Positions 8,175 through 16,512 of a stretch of DNA of 28,088 nt are shown piece after piece. The notes under the pieces were generated by a model that worked only from the letters and a program-made list of their open reading frames with translations, did no database searches and was not told where the DNA came from. The translations under genes and the position numbers were made by a program. The stretch lies in the NCBI GenBank assembly GCA_003343565.1, contig QALA01000048.1:1-28088 (forward strand), written 5' to 3'. The number at the start of each line of letters is the position of its first letter. Within the stretch, counting starts at the first letter, position 1. Source of the DNA: Verrucomicrobiota bacterium. GTDB lineage: Bacteria; Verrucomicrobiota; Verrucomicrobiia; Opitutales; Intestinicryptomonadaceae.

Positions 8175-8789
8175 ATGAACCTTGTCACCCTCGATCTCGA
8201 AGGCGTTTTGATTCCGGAGATGTGGGTCGCGTTTGCGGACGCCTCCGGAATGCCCGAACTGCGCCGCACCACGCGCGACGAACCCGACTACGACAAACTG
8301 ATGCGCTACCGCCTTGAGATTCTCTCGCGCAGGGGCATAAAGCTTGCGGACATGCGCAAAGTCATAGACGGGCTTGAGCCGGTCGACGGGGCGCGGGAAT
8401 TTCTCTATTGGCTGAAGTCGCGCACGAGGGTTGTGATACTCTCGGACACGTTTGAGCAGTTTGTGGAGCCGCTGATGCGCAAGCTGGATTATCCGGCGCT
8501 GTTCTGCCACACCCTTGAAATCGGAGCCGACGGCTCGATTGACGGGTACAGGCTCCGCAAGGCGGACCACAAGCGGCTGTCGGTCGAGGCGTTTAAGGGG
8601 CTTAATTTCAAGGTGGTTTCAGTGGGCGATTCGTACAACGATTTGTCGATGCTGCGCGCGGCGGACGGCGGGATTCTCTATCGCCCGACGGACGCGTTCG
8701 CCGCGGAGAATCCGGATCTTCCCGTCGCGCGGGACTACCGCCAGCTGAAGGCGGCGATCGAGTCCTTTGCGGACGGGTGGCGCGGATAG
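8175..8789 (+). CDS. thrH: Phosphoserine phosphatase / homoserine phosphotransferase (ThrH)
   Basis: A 204-residue HAD-family enzyme closely resembling Pseudomonas ThrH, which dephosphorylates phosphoserine and can pass the phosphate to homoserine, linking serine and threonine synthesis. HAD motif I is DLEGVLIPEMW (Asp7 nucleophile, Glu9), the unusual DxE form typical of ThrH. Motif II is Ser90 in VVILSDTF, motif III includes Lys133, and motif IV is GDSYND at 151-156. TTRDEPDYDKLM in the cap region also matches ThrH. It begins 46 bp after the tolB-like stop and ends 28 bp before purM, so co-transcription is likely. This may be the cell's serB equivalent; that is an inference. Confidence 0.92.
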   Translation: MNLVTLDLEGVLIPEMWVAFADASGMPELRRTTRDEPDYDKLMRYRLEILSRRGIKLADMRKVIDGLEPVDGAREFLYWLKSRTRVVILSDTFEQFVEPLMRKLDYPALFCHTLEIGADGSIDGYRLRKADHKRLSVEAFKGLNFKVVSVGDSYNDLSMLRAADGGILYRPTDAFAAENPDLPVARDYRQLKAAIESFADGWRG

Positions 8790-8817
8790 TTTTTCAAACA
8801 ACAAACGCAATTCGAAT

Positions 8818-10020
8818 ATGGCAAAAAAATTTGCGACGGGCCGATATGCCGCACGCGGGGTTTCGGCCGGAAAAGAGGAGGTTCACGCGGCGGTCGACAA
8901 GCTCGACCGCGGATTGTACGCGGGGGCTTTCTGCAAAATTACGCGGGACTTTCTGACGGGCGACGCCTCGCTTTGCAACGTGATCCACTCCGACGGTAGC
9001 GGCACTAAATCCATAATAGCCTACCTGTGGTACAGGGAGACCGGCGACGCGTCCGTATTCAGGGGAATATCGCAGGATTCGATAGTCATGAACATAGACG
9101 ACCTTCTCTGCATAGGGGCGGTCGGCCGGATTCTGCTGTCGAACACGGTCAACCGCAACGCCAGAAATTTCGGCGCGGACGCGCTTGCAAATCTAATCGG
9201 CGGGGCGGAGGATTTTTTGGGGAAGCTGCGCGGGCTCGGCATCAAGGCCTTTTCCGGCGGCGGCGAGACCGCGGACGTGGGGGATTTGACCGGATCGGTC
9301 GTCGTCGACAGCTGCGCGGTCGCGGTTATGAGGCGTTCGGACGTGATTGCGGGCGACAAAATCGCGCCGGGGCTTGCGATTGTGGGGCTTTCGTCGTCGG
9401 GCCGGGCCGTGTACGAGGACTTCGAGAACAGCGGAATAGGCTCCAACGGCCTGACCAGCGCGCGCCACGACATGCTCTGTTCGTACTACCGCAAGGCCTA
9501 TCCGGAGACCTGCGACTCGTCCACTCCGAAGCGCCTGTTGTACTGCGGTCCGTACCGCCTGGAGGACAAGCTTGCCGGGACGAAGATGACCGTGGGGCAG
9601 GCTTTGCTTTCGCCTACGCGTACATACGCGCCGGTTGTTGCGAAGATTCTCAAGAGGCGTCCGGGGCTTGTGAAGGGCATAGTGCACTGTTCCGGCGGGG
9701 GGCAGACGAAGTGCGTGCGCTTCGGAAAGGGCGTGCATTTTGTGAAGGACAACCTGATGGACGTTCCGCCGATTTTTTCCGCCATAGCCGACGCCAGCGG
9801 CACGGACGCGCGCGAGATGTTTGAAGTTTACAACATGGGGCACCGCATGGAAATTTATTGCGACCCGGCGGACGCGGGGGCGGTGATAAAGATTTCAAAG
9901 TCGTTCGGCATAGACGCGCAGGTGGTGGGACGGACGGAGAAGTCGAGGCGCCCAGACGGCGGAAACCACGTGACGCTGGACTTCGGCGGACGCGTTTTGG
10001 AATACGGCCCGCGGGGCTGA
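8818..10020 (+). CDS. purM: Phosphoribosylformylglycinamidine cyclo-ligase (AIR synthetase), Bacteroidetes-type
   Basis: The enzyme closes the imidazole ring in purine synthesis (FGAM to AIR with ATP). The 400-residue product is longer than the E. coli enzyme (about 345) and follows the version common in Bacteroidetes: RGVSAGKEEVHAAV near the N-terminus, then HSDGSGTKS at 58-65, MNIDDLLCIGA, SGGGETADVGDLTGS, SNGLTSARHD, LSPTRTYAP, HCSGGGQTK and YNMGHRMEIY. The start at MAKKFATGRY is chosen because the preceding 17 codons overlap the thrH 3' end and lie outside the family. No Shine-Dalgarno site is visible. Its purine partners are not in the window. Confidence 0.93.
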   Translation: MAKKFATGRYAARGVSAGKEEVHAAVDKLDRGLYAGAFCKITRDFLTGDASLCNVIHSDGSGTKSIIAYLWYRETGDASVFRGISQDSIVMNIDDLLCIGAVGRILLSNTVNRNARNFGADALANLIGGAEDFLGKLRGLGIKAFSGGGETADVGDLTGSVVVDSCAVAVMRRSDVIAGDKIAPGLAIVGLSSSGRAVYEDFENSGIGSNGLTSARHDMLCSYYRKAYPETCDSSTPKRLLYCGPYRLEDKLAGTKMTVGQALLSPTRTYAPVVAKILKRRPGLVKGIVHCSGGGQTKCVRFGKGVHFVKDNLMDVPPIFSAIADASGTDAREMFEVYNMGHRMEIYCDPADAGAVIKISKSFGIDAQVVGRTEKSRRPDGGNHVTLDFGGRVLEYGPRG

Positions 10021-10191
10021 TTTCGCTTTGCGGCGGCGGGCGTTTGAAGGCGTCTTGCGGGGGCGTCCGGCGCGGGGCATGCCGCGGAATATTTGAGAGG
10101 GGTTTAAAATTCGGTTCGGCGCGGAAAGGATCGGCGATATTTTTCGCGGGGCGCGCGGACGGCGGAACGGCGGATACAGGGAGAAAATTTT

Positions 10192-11295
10192 ATGTTGAAA
10201 GCAGGAATAGTCGGGCTTCCCAACGTGGGCAAGAGCACGCTCTTTAACGCGCTCACAAAGAGCAGAAAGGCGGAGGCGGCAAACTATCCGTTTTGCACGA
10301 TAGAGCCGAACATAGGCGTCGTGGAGGTGCCCGACGCCCGCTTGGAGCCTCTGCGGGCGATTGTAAATACGAATGTCGTAATACCCGCGGCAATCGAGTT
10401 TGTGGACATAGCGGGATTGGTTGCGGGCGCGAGCAAGGGGGAGGGGCTTGGGAACAAGTTTCTGTCACACATAAGGGAGGTCGACGCCATTGTGGAGACC
10501 GTGCGCTGCTTCGACGACGGCGACATTCTCCACAGCATGGGCGGCGTGGATCCGGTCCGGGACATGGACGTGATACTGACCGAACTTGTCTTGAGCGACA
10601 TGCAGTCGTGCGAGAAGCAGCTTGAGAACAATCGGCGCCGCGCGAAGGGAATGGACAAGGAGGCCGTCAAGAACGCCGCGCTGCTTGAGCGGCTTTTGGA
10701 GCATCTCAATTCCGGCAAGCCCGCCGTTTCGATGGAGATGTCGGAGGAGGACGCGGAGAGGGCGAAGTCGTTTTTCCTGCTGACGTCCAAGCCGATAATA
10801 TACGCGTGCAACGTGTCGGAGGCGGATTTGTCGAATCCGGAGCCGAACGGGTACGAGAAGGCGGTGTCGGAATACGCGGCGAGCGCGCACGGGGCGTCTT
10901 GTTGCAGGATTTGCGCGCGGCTGGAGGAGGAGCTTTCGGAGCTTTCCGACGAGGAGGCGCGGGCGTATCTGCGCGAACTTGGAGCCGAAGGCAGCGGAGT
11001 CTGCGAGCTCATACGCCGCACCTACGAACTCCTCGGTTTGGAGAGCTTTTTTACCGCCGGCGAAAAGGAGGTTCGCGCGTGGACGTTCAAGCGCGGCATG
11101 ACGGCCCCGCAGTGCGCGGGCGTCATTCATTCAGATTTCGAGAGGGGGTTTATCAAGGCCGAGGTGGTTTCGTACGGCGACCTCATAGCGGCGGGAAGTT
11201 TCGCGGGCGCGCGGGAGGCCGGAAAATACCGCTTGGAGGGCAGGGACTACCGCTTTCAAGACGGAGACGTCGCGCTGTTTCGCTTCAACGTGTAG
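10192..11295 (+). CDS. ychF: Redox-regulated ATPase/GTPase YchF (OLA1 family)
   Basis: A 367-residue Obg-like P-loop protein, standard length for YchF, a ribosome-associated ATPase. The Walker A is GLPNVGKST at 8-16, the G2/effector area NYPFCTIEPNIGVVEVPD, the switch II motif DIAGLV from residue 72, and GASKGEGLGNKFLSHIREVDAIV follows. The helical insertion spans about 130-200. The C-terminal TGS domain has SFFTAGEKEVRAWTFKRGMTAPQCAGVIHSDFERGFIKAEV. The usual NxxE base-recognition motif appears as NVSE, agreeing with the ATP preference of the family. A GGGAG about 7 nt upstream supports the ATG. Confidence 0.95.
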   Translation: MLKAGIVGLPNVGKSTLFNALTKSRKAEAANYPFCTIEPNIGVVEVPDARLEPLRAIVNTNVVIPAAIEFVDIAGLVAGASKGEGLGNKFLSHIREVDAIVETVRCFDDGDILHSMGGVDPVRDMDVILTELVLSDMQSCEKQLENNRRRAKGMDKEAVKNAALLERLLEHLNSGKPAVSMEMSEEDAERAKSFFLLTSKPIIYACNVSEADLSNPEPNGYEKAVSEYAASAHGASCCRICARLEEELSELSDEEARAYLRELGAEGSGVCELIRRTYELLGLESFFTAGEKEVRAWTFKRGMTAPQCAGVIHSDFERGFIKAEVVSYGDLIAAGSFAGAREAGKYRLEGRDYRFQDGDVALFRFNV

Positions 11296-11408
11296 GGCGC
11301 GCGGCGCGCAGGGCGCGGCGTGGGCATATTGCCGTTTGGGCGTTGGGCCTTCGCGCGGAGCCTGCCGCTTTGCCGGGCGACTTCAAGAGATTGAAAATTG
11401 GACTGGAG

Positions 11409-12167
11409 ATGATGAAAAAATTTTTTAGGTGGCTTTCGTCTCCCCGGCTCACGCTGGGGCTGCTGGCGTATTCGGTGTTCTTGGTGTTCGTCGGGACGCT
11501 CGCTCAGCGCGAAATCGGGATTATGCAGGCGCAGAGGGAATATTTTGAGAGTTTCTTCTGCCTGGGTAGGCTCGGACCGCTGAGATTTCCGCTTTTCGGC
11601 GGGGCGGCGGTCGGCGTTCTTGCGCTGGCGAATTTAATGTTCAGTGCGGTCAGATTTGCGCGCGGCGGAATGTTGGGGTTCGGAATGACGGTGACGCATA
11701 TGGCGCTTGCGCTGCTCATAATTTCGGGGGCGCTCCAGTACTTTGTACGGGTCGAGGGGAGAATGTCGCTCTACGAAGGAATGCCGACAAATCTGGTGTT
11801 CGTCGGCGCCGACGCGGCCCCGTCGCAGGCGCGGGAGGTGAGGCTTCCGTTCTCCGTCCGCCTCGCCGAGTTCAAGGAGGAGAAATGGCAGGGAAGCGAC
11901 ATTCCCAAGAGCTTTTCAAGCAGGGTGTATTTCGAGCGCGGGCAGTCCAAGACTCCGGCCGTCATCGAGATGAACAATCCGGCTTCGTTCGGGGGGTGGA
12001 CGTTCTATCAAATGTCGTTTGCCGAGGGCGGGAAAGTCAGCGTTTTGAGCGCGGTCAAAAACCACGCGAGGCTGCTTCCGTGGATTTCGGTCGGGGCGGC
12101 GTTCGCGGGAATGCTGACGATATTTTTGCCGCGCGTGTTCAGGAAGTCTTCGGAGGGCGGAAAATGA
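11409..12167 (+). CDS. ResB-like cytochrome c biogenesis protein
   Basis: A 252-residue membrane protein starting MMKKFFRWLSSPRLTLGLLAYSVFLVFVGTLAQ. Membrane segments lie at about 14-32, 62-80, 86-106 and 223-242, enclosing one extracytoplasmic domain with NNPASFGGWTFYQMSF, a ResB/Ccs1 hallmark. ResB and CcsA together carry haem across the membrane and attach it to apocytochrome c (system II). It is shorter than Bacillus ResB (about 540) but like the compact versions in Bacteroidetes and relatives. Its stop overlaps the start of ccsA by ATGA, so the two are translationally coupled. Two adjacent ATG codons (11409 and 11412) make the exact start ambiguous. Confidence 0.85.
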   Translation: MMKKFFRWLSSPRLTLGLLAYSVFLVFVGTLAQREIGIMQAQREYFESFFCLGRLGPLRFPLFGGAAVGVLALANLMFSAVRFARGGMLGFGMTVTHMALALLIISGALQYFVRVEGRMSLYEGMPTNLVFVGADAAPSQAREVRLPFSVRLAEFKEEKWQGSDIPKSFSSRVYFERGQSKTPAVIEMNNPASFGGWTFYQMSFAEGGKVSVLSAVKNHARLLPWISVGAAFAGMLTIFLPRVFRKSSEGGK

Positions 12168-14077
12168 GGTTCAGAGGATACACTGCGATTTTTGCGGCGT
12201 TTTTGTCGCTGTTTGCGCTCGCGTGGCCGCTTGCGCTTTGGGAGGCGTTTATAGGGGATCCCTTTTACGATTCGGTGTTTTCGCGCAGCCTTTCGTCGTT
12301 GCCCGTGTCGAAGGCCGGGAGGCTGATGCCCGTATCGAGCGCGGCGGCGGATTCGCTCAAATCCATGGGCGGGAAGTCTGCCACAAAGCTGGACGGGAGG
12401 AAAATCTCGGCCACAAAATGGCTGTGGCTGCTGGACGCCGCGCGGGAAAAAATGGCCGAGCAGCCCGCGTTCAGAACGGACAACAAGGATTTGCAAAAGC
12501 TCTTGGGGGTGTCGTCGCGCAGCTATTCGTACGCCGACTTTGTAAAGCATTACGACGAAATCTACGCCGCGGCCTCTTCGGGGGAGCGCACTCCGTACGC
12601 GCGCGCCTGCGGCGACGCGGTTTCGGCCGCGCTGTCTTACGTGGCGCTGGCGGGGACGTTCGGCATAGATCTGCCGTTTGCCGGCGGGTCTGCGGCGTCG
12701 ATGGCGGCCTGGAAAAAAGCTGTCGGCGAGGCGATGGCCGAATACGACGCCTCGCGCAAAGAGAAGCGCAATCCGGACGAAGGCAAGCTCGCGGCGGCAG
12801 CCGACTATCTCTCGAAATTGCGCTCGGCCGACGAGCTTGAGAGGCAATATCCCAATTCTATCGTCCGCGCGATTCCGACGCCGAAGGGTTTTGCCACGCC
12901 CACGCAGGTCGTGTTGAACCGCGATTTGGACTGGGAGGCCGAGGGGGGAGCGGCCGCGTTCGCAAAGGCGTATGCGGAGCTTCTCGACAGCGTGTCGTCC
13001 GGCTTCAAAAGCGGGGACTACTCTGCTGCGCGCGCAAAGCTTGGGACTCTCGACGCCCTCCTGAGAAAAAACGCCGATATCGACTTTTTTAAAATAGGCT
13101 TCGAGAATTTTATAAACCGCCTGGATCTGTTTTTCGGAGGGTTTATTCTGTATGTTCTCGGCGGGCTGTTTTTGGCGCTTGGCGCGGCGTTTTCCTCCCG
13201 CCGCGAGGCGTTTTGGCTGGCGGCGAAAATCCTTCTGGCTTTTGCGGCGGGCGCGCAGTGCGCGGCGATACTGGCGAGAATGTACATACAGATGAGGCCT
13301 CCGGTGACAAACATGTATTCTTCGGTCGTGTTTACCGGGGCGTTGGCGTCGCTGGTGTCGCTGGTGTTTTTCGCCCGCGGCAGGGGGGCGACTTTCGGGT
13401 TTTCGTGCGCGGTTATCGGCGGACTTTCCATATTGGTTGCCATGAATCTTCCGTACTCCGGCGACACCATGGGCATGATGCGCGCGGTTCTCAATTCCAA
13501 CTTCTGGCTGACCATGCACGTGGTGACGATAATGATGGGCTATTGCGGCGTGTTTTTGGCGGGCAGCGCGGCGGCGATGAGGCTGGTCGCCAACGCGTTC
13601 GACAGGGGCGACTTCGGGGAGGCGACCGGATTGGCGGCAAAGAACGTGTATGCGATACTCTGTTTTGCGATGCTGTTTTCGTTTCTGGGCACGATGCTCG
13701 GCGGCATTTGGGCCGACATGAGCTGGGGTCGCTTCTGGGGCTGGGATCCGAAGGAGAACGGCGCGCTCATGCTGGTCTTGTGGTGCGCGGCCGCCATACA
13801 TGCCAAGGCCTTGCGCTTAGTTAGCGACAGGGCGTTTTTGGCGTTTGCGGTCTTTGGAAACGTGGTTGCGGCCTGGGCGTGGTTCGGAGTGAATCTGATG
13901 GGATTGGGCCTGCATTCGTACGGATTTATGGAGGGCGGCTGGAAGTGGTTTTTCGCGTTTGTGGCGGCGAATATTTTGATATTGCCGCTCTCGCTGTTAA
14001 AGTACCGCGGGGGCGCGCCGCTCAAACCCGGCGCGGACGGCGAAAAGAATTGCGCCTTTGATGAAAAAAATACTTGA
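12164..14077 (+). CDS. ccsA: Cytochrome c biogenesis protein CcsA with extended N-terminal extracytoplasmic region
   Basis: A 637-residue protein. One membrane segment (about 7-27) is followed by a ~290-residue hydrophilic region, then a polytopic core from about 320 to 625. The core carries the CcsA haem-handling signature WGRFWGWDPKE at 521-531, preceded by RPPVTNMYSSVVF and followed by GLGLHSYGF, whose His is a candidate haem ligand; another His lies in TMHVVTIMMGYCG. The protein works with ResB to deliver reduced haem to apocytochromes. The soluble region has no CXXCH. The ATG at 12164 overlaps the resB stop. No cytochrome gene is nearby. Confidence 0.9.
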   Translation: MRFRGYTAIFAAFLSLFALAWPLALWEAFIGDPFYDSVFSRSLSSLPVSKAGRLMPVSSAAADSLKSMGGKSATKLDGRKISATKWLWLLDAAREKMAEQPAFRTDNKDLQKLLGVSSRSYSYADFVKHYDEIYAAASSGERTPYARACGDAVSAALSYVALAGTFGIDLPFAGGSAASMAAWKKAVGEAMAEYDASRKEKRNPDEGKLAAAADYLSKLRSADELERQYPNSIVRAIPTPKGFATPTQVVLNRDLDWEAEGGAAAFAKAYAELLDSVSSGFKSGDYSAARAKLGTLDALLRKNADIDFFKIGFENFINRLDLFFGGFILYVLGGLFLALGAAFSSRREAFWLAAKILLAFAAGAQCAAILARMYIQMRPPVTNMYSSVVFTGALASLVSLVFFARGRGATFGFSCAVIGGLSILVAMNLPYSGDTMGMMRAVLNSNFWLTMHVVTIMMGYCGVFLAGSAAAMRLVANAFDRGDFGEATGLAAKNVYAILCFAMLFSFLGTMLGGIWADMSWGRFWGWDPKENGALMLVLWCAAAIHAKALRLVSDRAFLAFAVFGNVVAAWAWFGVNLMGLGLHSYGFMEGGWKWFFAFVAANILILPLSLLKYRGGAPLKPGADGEKNCAFDEKNT

Positions 14078-14101
14078 GTCGGCCGCGGGAAAGTGCATAA
14101 C
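14074..14101 (+). promoter_or_regulatory. Possible promoter of tRNA-Pro
   Basis: TTGAGT (14074-14079) and CATAAC (14096-14101) are separated by 16 bp, each matching four of six sigma-70 consensus positions. Transcription would start about 12 nt before the tRNA. A TATAAG at 14109-14114 is a better -10 on its own but sits too close to the tRNA 5' end. This is a weak call. Confidence 0.3.
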
Positions 14102-14119
14102 GGTCTTTTATAAGAAATG

Positions 14120-14193
14120 CGGGGCGTAGCTTAGCCTGGTAGAGCGCTACGTTCGGGACGTAGAGGCCGGTGGTTCGAATCCACTCGCCCCGA
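14120..14193 (+). tRNA. tRNA-Pro, anticodon CGG
   Basis: A 74-nt cloverleaf. The 7-bp acceptor stem pairs 14120-14126 (cggggcg) with 14186-14192 (cgccccg), and A14193 is the discriminator. The D-arm contains agcctggtag, the anticodon arm is ctacg-ttcggga-cgtag giving anticodon CGG followed by G37, and the T-arm has ggttcgaatcc. C1-G72 and G37 are typical of bacterial tRNA-Pro. CCA is not encoded, so a CCA-adding enzyme is needed. Confidence 0.96.
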
Positions 14194-14204
14194 TATTTCA
14201 AAGG

Positions 14205-14235
14205 CCGCAATTCCAAACGGATTGCGGTATTTTTG
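14205..14235 (+). terminator. Intrinsic terminator after tRNA-Pro
   Basis: A nine-pair stem (ccgcaattcc with ggattgcgg, one bulged T) closed by the loop aaac, followed by tattttt. It starts 12 nt past the tRNA end. Confidence 0.8.
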
Positions 14236-14735
14236 CAGCTTTGCGGCATTAAATAAAAGAGCTTGCGGGCGATTGGCAATGTTCGGAACATGCGCCGGCA
14301 GCGCGCCTTATGTGCGTTGTTTTGCTTGAAAGATTCCGCCAAAATTCCGCCGCAACAATTCCCTCCGGACTTTCGGAATTGCCGCGCGCCGCGCGACTGT
14401 CGCAATGCGCAAAGCTCCGGGCGTTGGCGAAAGCGTCCTTCTTGGAATATTGGCGCATGGCGGTGTGCGCGTGCGGCCTTTTGCGTCTGCGTTTTTTGCG
14501 CGCGACGGCGGAATTTTTGTCATGCTTTGCGGCTTTTAGTTTTTTTGCTTATAAAAATCGTTAATAAAATTATTAATAAAATTGTTAAATCCGGCGCGGC
14601 CTTTTGGCTTTGCATTTTGCCGAAGGAGAGTAGAAATATTGACTTTTGGGTAAAAATTTGTTCAGTTGGAAAGATTGCAATGCGCCGTCGCCGCGCGCGG
14701 GACGCGAGGGGAGATAATTTGACTTTTTATCGAAA
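14236..14735. other. Gene-free leader region before cstA
   Basis: 500 bp with no credible gene; the longest open frame is Arg/Cys-rich and unlike a real protein. The 3' half turns AT-rich, which is unusual in this window: 14541-14590 holds three near-repeats of ttaataaaatt. It is the likeliest place for the cstA promoter, though no clean -35/-10 pair was found. TTGACT occurs at 14639-14644 and 14719-14724; the latter is too close to the ATG to act as a -35 box. Confidence 0.5.
14560..14590 (+). repeat. AT-rich 11-12 bp repeat upstream of cstA
   Basis: The units gttaataaaatt, attaataaaatt and gttaaat lie in series inside otherwise GC-rich DNA. They could be a promoter UP-like element or a regulator-binding site; nothing here decides between these. 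Confidence 0.5.
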
Positions 14736-16202
14736 ATGACACTGTTTATCATAGGACTGGCCATACTGGTTGCCGGGTACTTTACTTACGGAAAATTCAT
14801 AGAGCGCCTCGTCGCTCCTGACGACCGCCAGACTCCGGCCGTAAAGGATTATGACGGCGTAGACTTTCTCGTGCTTCCGCACTGGAAGAACATGCTCATA
14901 CAGCTGTTGAATATCGCCGGGGTCGGGCCGGTCATCGGCGTGATAATCGGCGTAAAGTTCGGGGCGATTGTTTTTCTGATCATACCGATAGGCAACATAA
15001 TCGCGGGGGCCACTCACGACTTTCTCGGCGGAATGATGTCCATGCGCAGCCGCGGGGCGAATCTGCCGGCGATTGTCAAATCCAATCTCGGCGGCTGGTA
15101 TTCCTCCGTATTTTTCGCGTTCATGTGCCTGCTTTTGTTCCTTGTGGTTGCGGTGTTCATAAACGTGCCTGCGGATTTGATAAATTCGCTCGTTCCGCAA
15201 GCCGACATTTTCTGGCTGGCGGTGGCGGCCATATTCGTCTACTACATTGTGGCCACGCTCTTTCCGATAGATAAAATCATAGGGAAGATATATCCGATTT
15301 TTGGCGGATTGCTCTTGGTCGGCACGCTTGCGATTTTCGCGGCTCTTATGTGGGAAAGTTTTGAGAATCCGGCGCTGTTGTCGCAGTCCGAGGCGTTTTC
15401 GGCGAAGATGTGGACGGCGGAAAACGGGCACCCGATAATTCCGCTGCTGTTTGTGACGATAGCGTGCGGAATAATTTCGGGATTCCACGCCACGCAGTCG
15501 CCGATAGTCGCGCGCACGATGAAGTCCGAGAGGCAGGCCAGGCAGACATTCTACGGAATGATGGTGGCCGAGGGCTTTATAGCTATGGTGTGGGCCGCGG
15601 GAGCCTTGGCGATATACAATTTGTTCCCGGAGGAATTTTCCAACAGGGCGCCGCTCGTCCTCTCGAAGATAACTACGTATTTTTTGGGTTCGTGGATAGG
15701 GGCCGTGACAGTCATTGGGGTTGTGATTCTGGCCGTCACATCGGGAGACACCGCAATGCGCAGCCTGCGCCTGAGCATTGCGGAAACGCTCGGAATGCGG
15801 CAGAAGAAAATATCGTCGCGCATATGCATAATCGCGCCGCTGATTTTGGTGATTGCGGGGCTTTTGGCGTGGTCTAATTCGAGCGAGGAGTCTTTCAACC
15901 AGCTTTGGAACTATTTTGCGTGGGGCAATCAGGTATTGGCGGCCTCCACGCTTATTGCGGCTGCCGTGTGGCTGAGGAAGGCGGGCAAGACCTGCCTGCC
16001 GGCTCTGATTCCGGGAATGTTCATGGCGTTTATAGTGTTTTCCTACATTTTGTGGGTTTCGCCGGAACACGGCGGGCCGGTCGGGTTCGGAATGGACCTT
16101 AAATCGTCATACGCGCTTGCCGCGTTTGCGACGCTGCTTGCGGCGTTTCTGGCTTTGCGCGGCGTCGGCTTGCGCAAGCGCAGGCCGCGCAAGTCGAAGT
16201 GA
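14736..16202 (+). CDS. cstA: CstA-family carbon starvation protein / pyruvate transporter
   Basis: A 488-residue polytopic inner-membrane protein. E. coli CstA and BtsT, about 700 residues, import peptides or pyruvate during carbon limitation; this is the shorter form found in many anaerobes. Family signatures are NIAGVGPVIGVIIGVKFG, IIAGATHDFLGGMMSMRSRG early, SGFHATQSPIVARTMKSERQ in the middle, and TSGDTAMRSLRLSIAE and FNQLWNYFAWGNQVLAA in the last third. About a dozen membrane helices are expected, ending in a basic tail (RKRRPRKSK) that would be cytoplasmic. The substrate is inferred from the family only. No Shine-Dalgarno site is visible at the ATG. The gene stands alone between terminator-like sequences. 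Confidence 0.9.
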   Translation: MTLFIIGLAILVAGYFTYGKFIERLVAPDDRQTPAVKDYDGVDFLVLPHWKNMLIQLLNIAGVGPVIGVIIGVKFGAIVFLIIPIGNIIAGATHDFLGGMMSMRSRGANLPAIVKSNLGGWYSSVFFAFMCLLLFLVVAVFINVPADLINSLVPQADIFWLAVAAIFVYYIVATLFPIDKIIGKIYPIFGGLLLVGTLAIFAALMWESFENPALLSQSEAFSAKMWTAENGHPIIPLLFVTIACGIISGFHATQSPIVARTMKSERQARQTFYGMMVAEGFIAMVWAAGALAIYNLFPEEFSNRAPLVLSKITTYFLGSWIGAVTVIGVVILAVTSGDTAMRSLRLSIAETLGMRQKKISSRICIIAPLILVIAGLLAWSNSSEESFNQLWNYFAWGNQVLAASTLIAAAVWLRKAGKTCLPALIPGMFMAFIVFSYILWVSPEHGGPVGFGMDLKSSYALAAFATLLAAFLALRGVGLRKRRPRKSK

Positions 16203-16341
16203 CGCATAAGTCGACGCGGCGCGCATAAGTGTCCCCGTCCAAAAAAAGCCGGACTGTTTGTTTCGGGCTTTATGCGATTTTGCTTGAGCTTTTTTTGGGG
16301 GGCGTCCAAATATTTTTTCAACACACAACTTGAGCTGCGAA

Positions 16342-16482
16342 ATGGGCAAATCGAATCGTAAAAAACTGCCGGAGTACGTGATGAAGTTTAGAACCGACTG
16401 GTTTGTCGCGTTCTCATACGCGCTCGTTGCCGCCATGCTGGTCTTGCAGGCCGCCCTTATAGTGTGGGCGTATTTTATGTAG
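16342..16482 (+). CDS. Small single-pass membrane protein, 46 residues
   Basis: A short frame reads MGKSNRKKLPEYVMKF, then RTDWFVAFSYA, and a continuous hydrophobic helix from about residue 20 to the C-terminus ending in IVWAYFM. The N-terminus is strongly basic (Lys3, Arg6, Lys7, Lys8, Lys15, Arg17), so the N-in/C-out topology is clear. It ends 30 bp before the CPBP protease gene and is likely transcribed with it. No family is recognised and no function is proposed. The basic-then-hydrophobic pattern is unlikely by chance in a region where other short frames are Arg/Ala-rich. The upstream gagctgcgaa is a poor ribosome-binding site. Confidence 0.65.
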   Translation: MGKSNRKKLPEYVMKFRTDWFVAFSYALVAAMLVLQAALIVWAYFM

Positions 16483-16512
16483 ATTTTTGCTTAAAAAAAA
16501 TAGGGAATCGGA

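Noticed and set aside
14719..14736. Promoter -35 box immediately before cstA
   Set aside because: TTGACT is 11 bp from the start codon, leaving no room for a -10 and leader.
14263..14739. Plus-strand frame of 158 codons between tRNA-Pro and cstA
   Set aside because: Arg/Cys-rich, no recognisable domain, crosses an AT-rich repeat and overlaps the cstA start.
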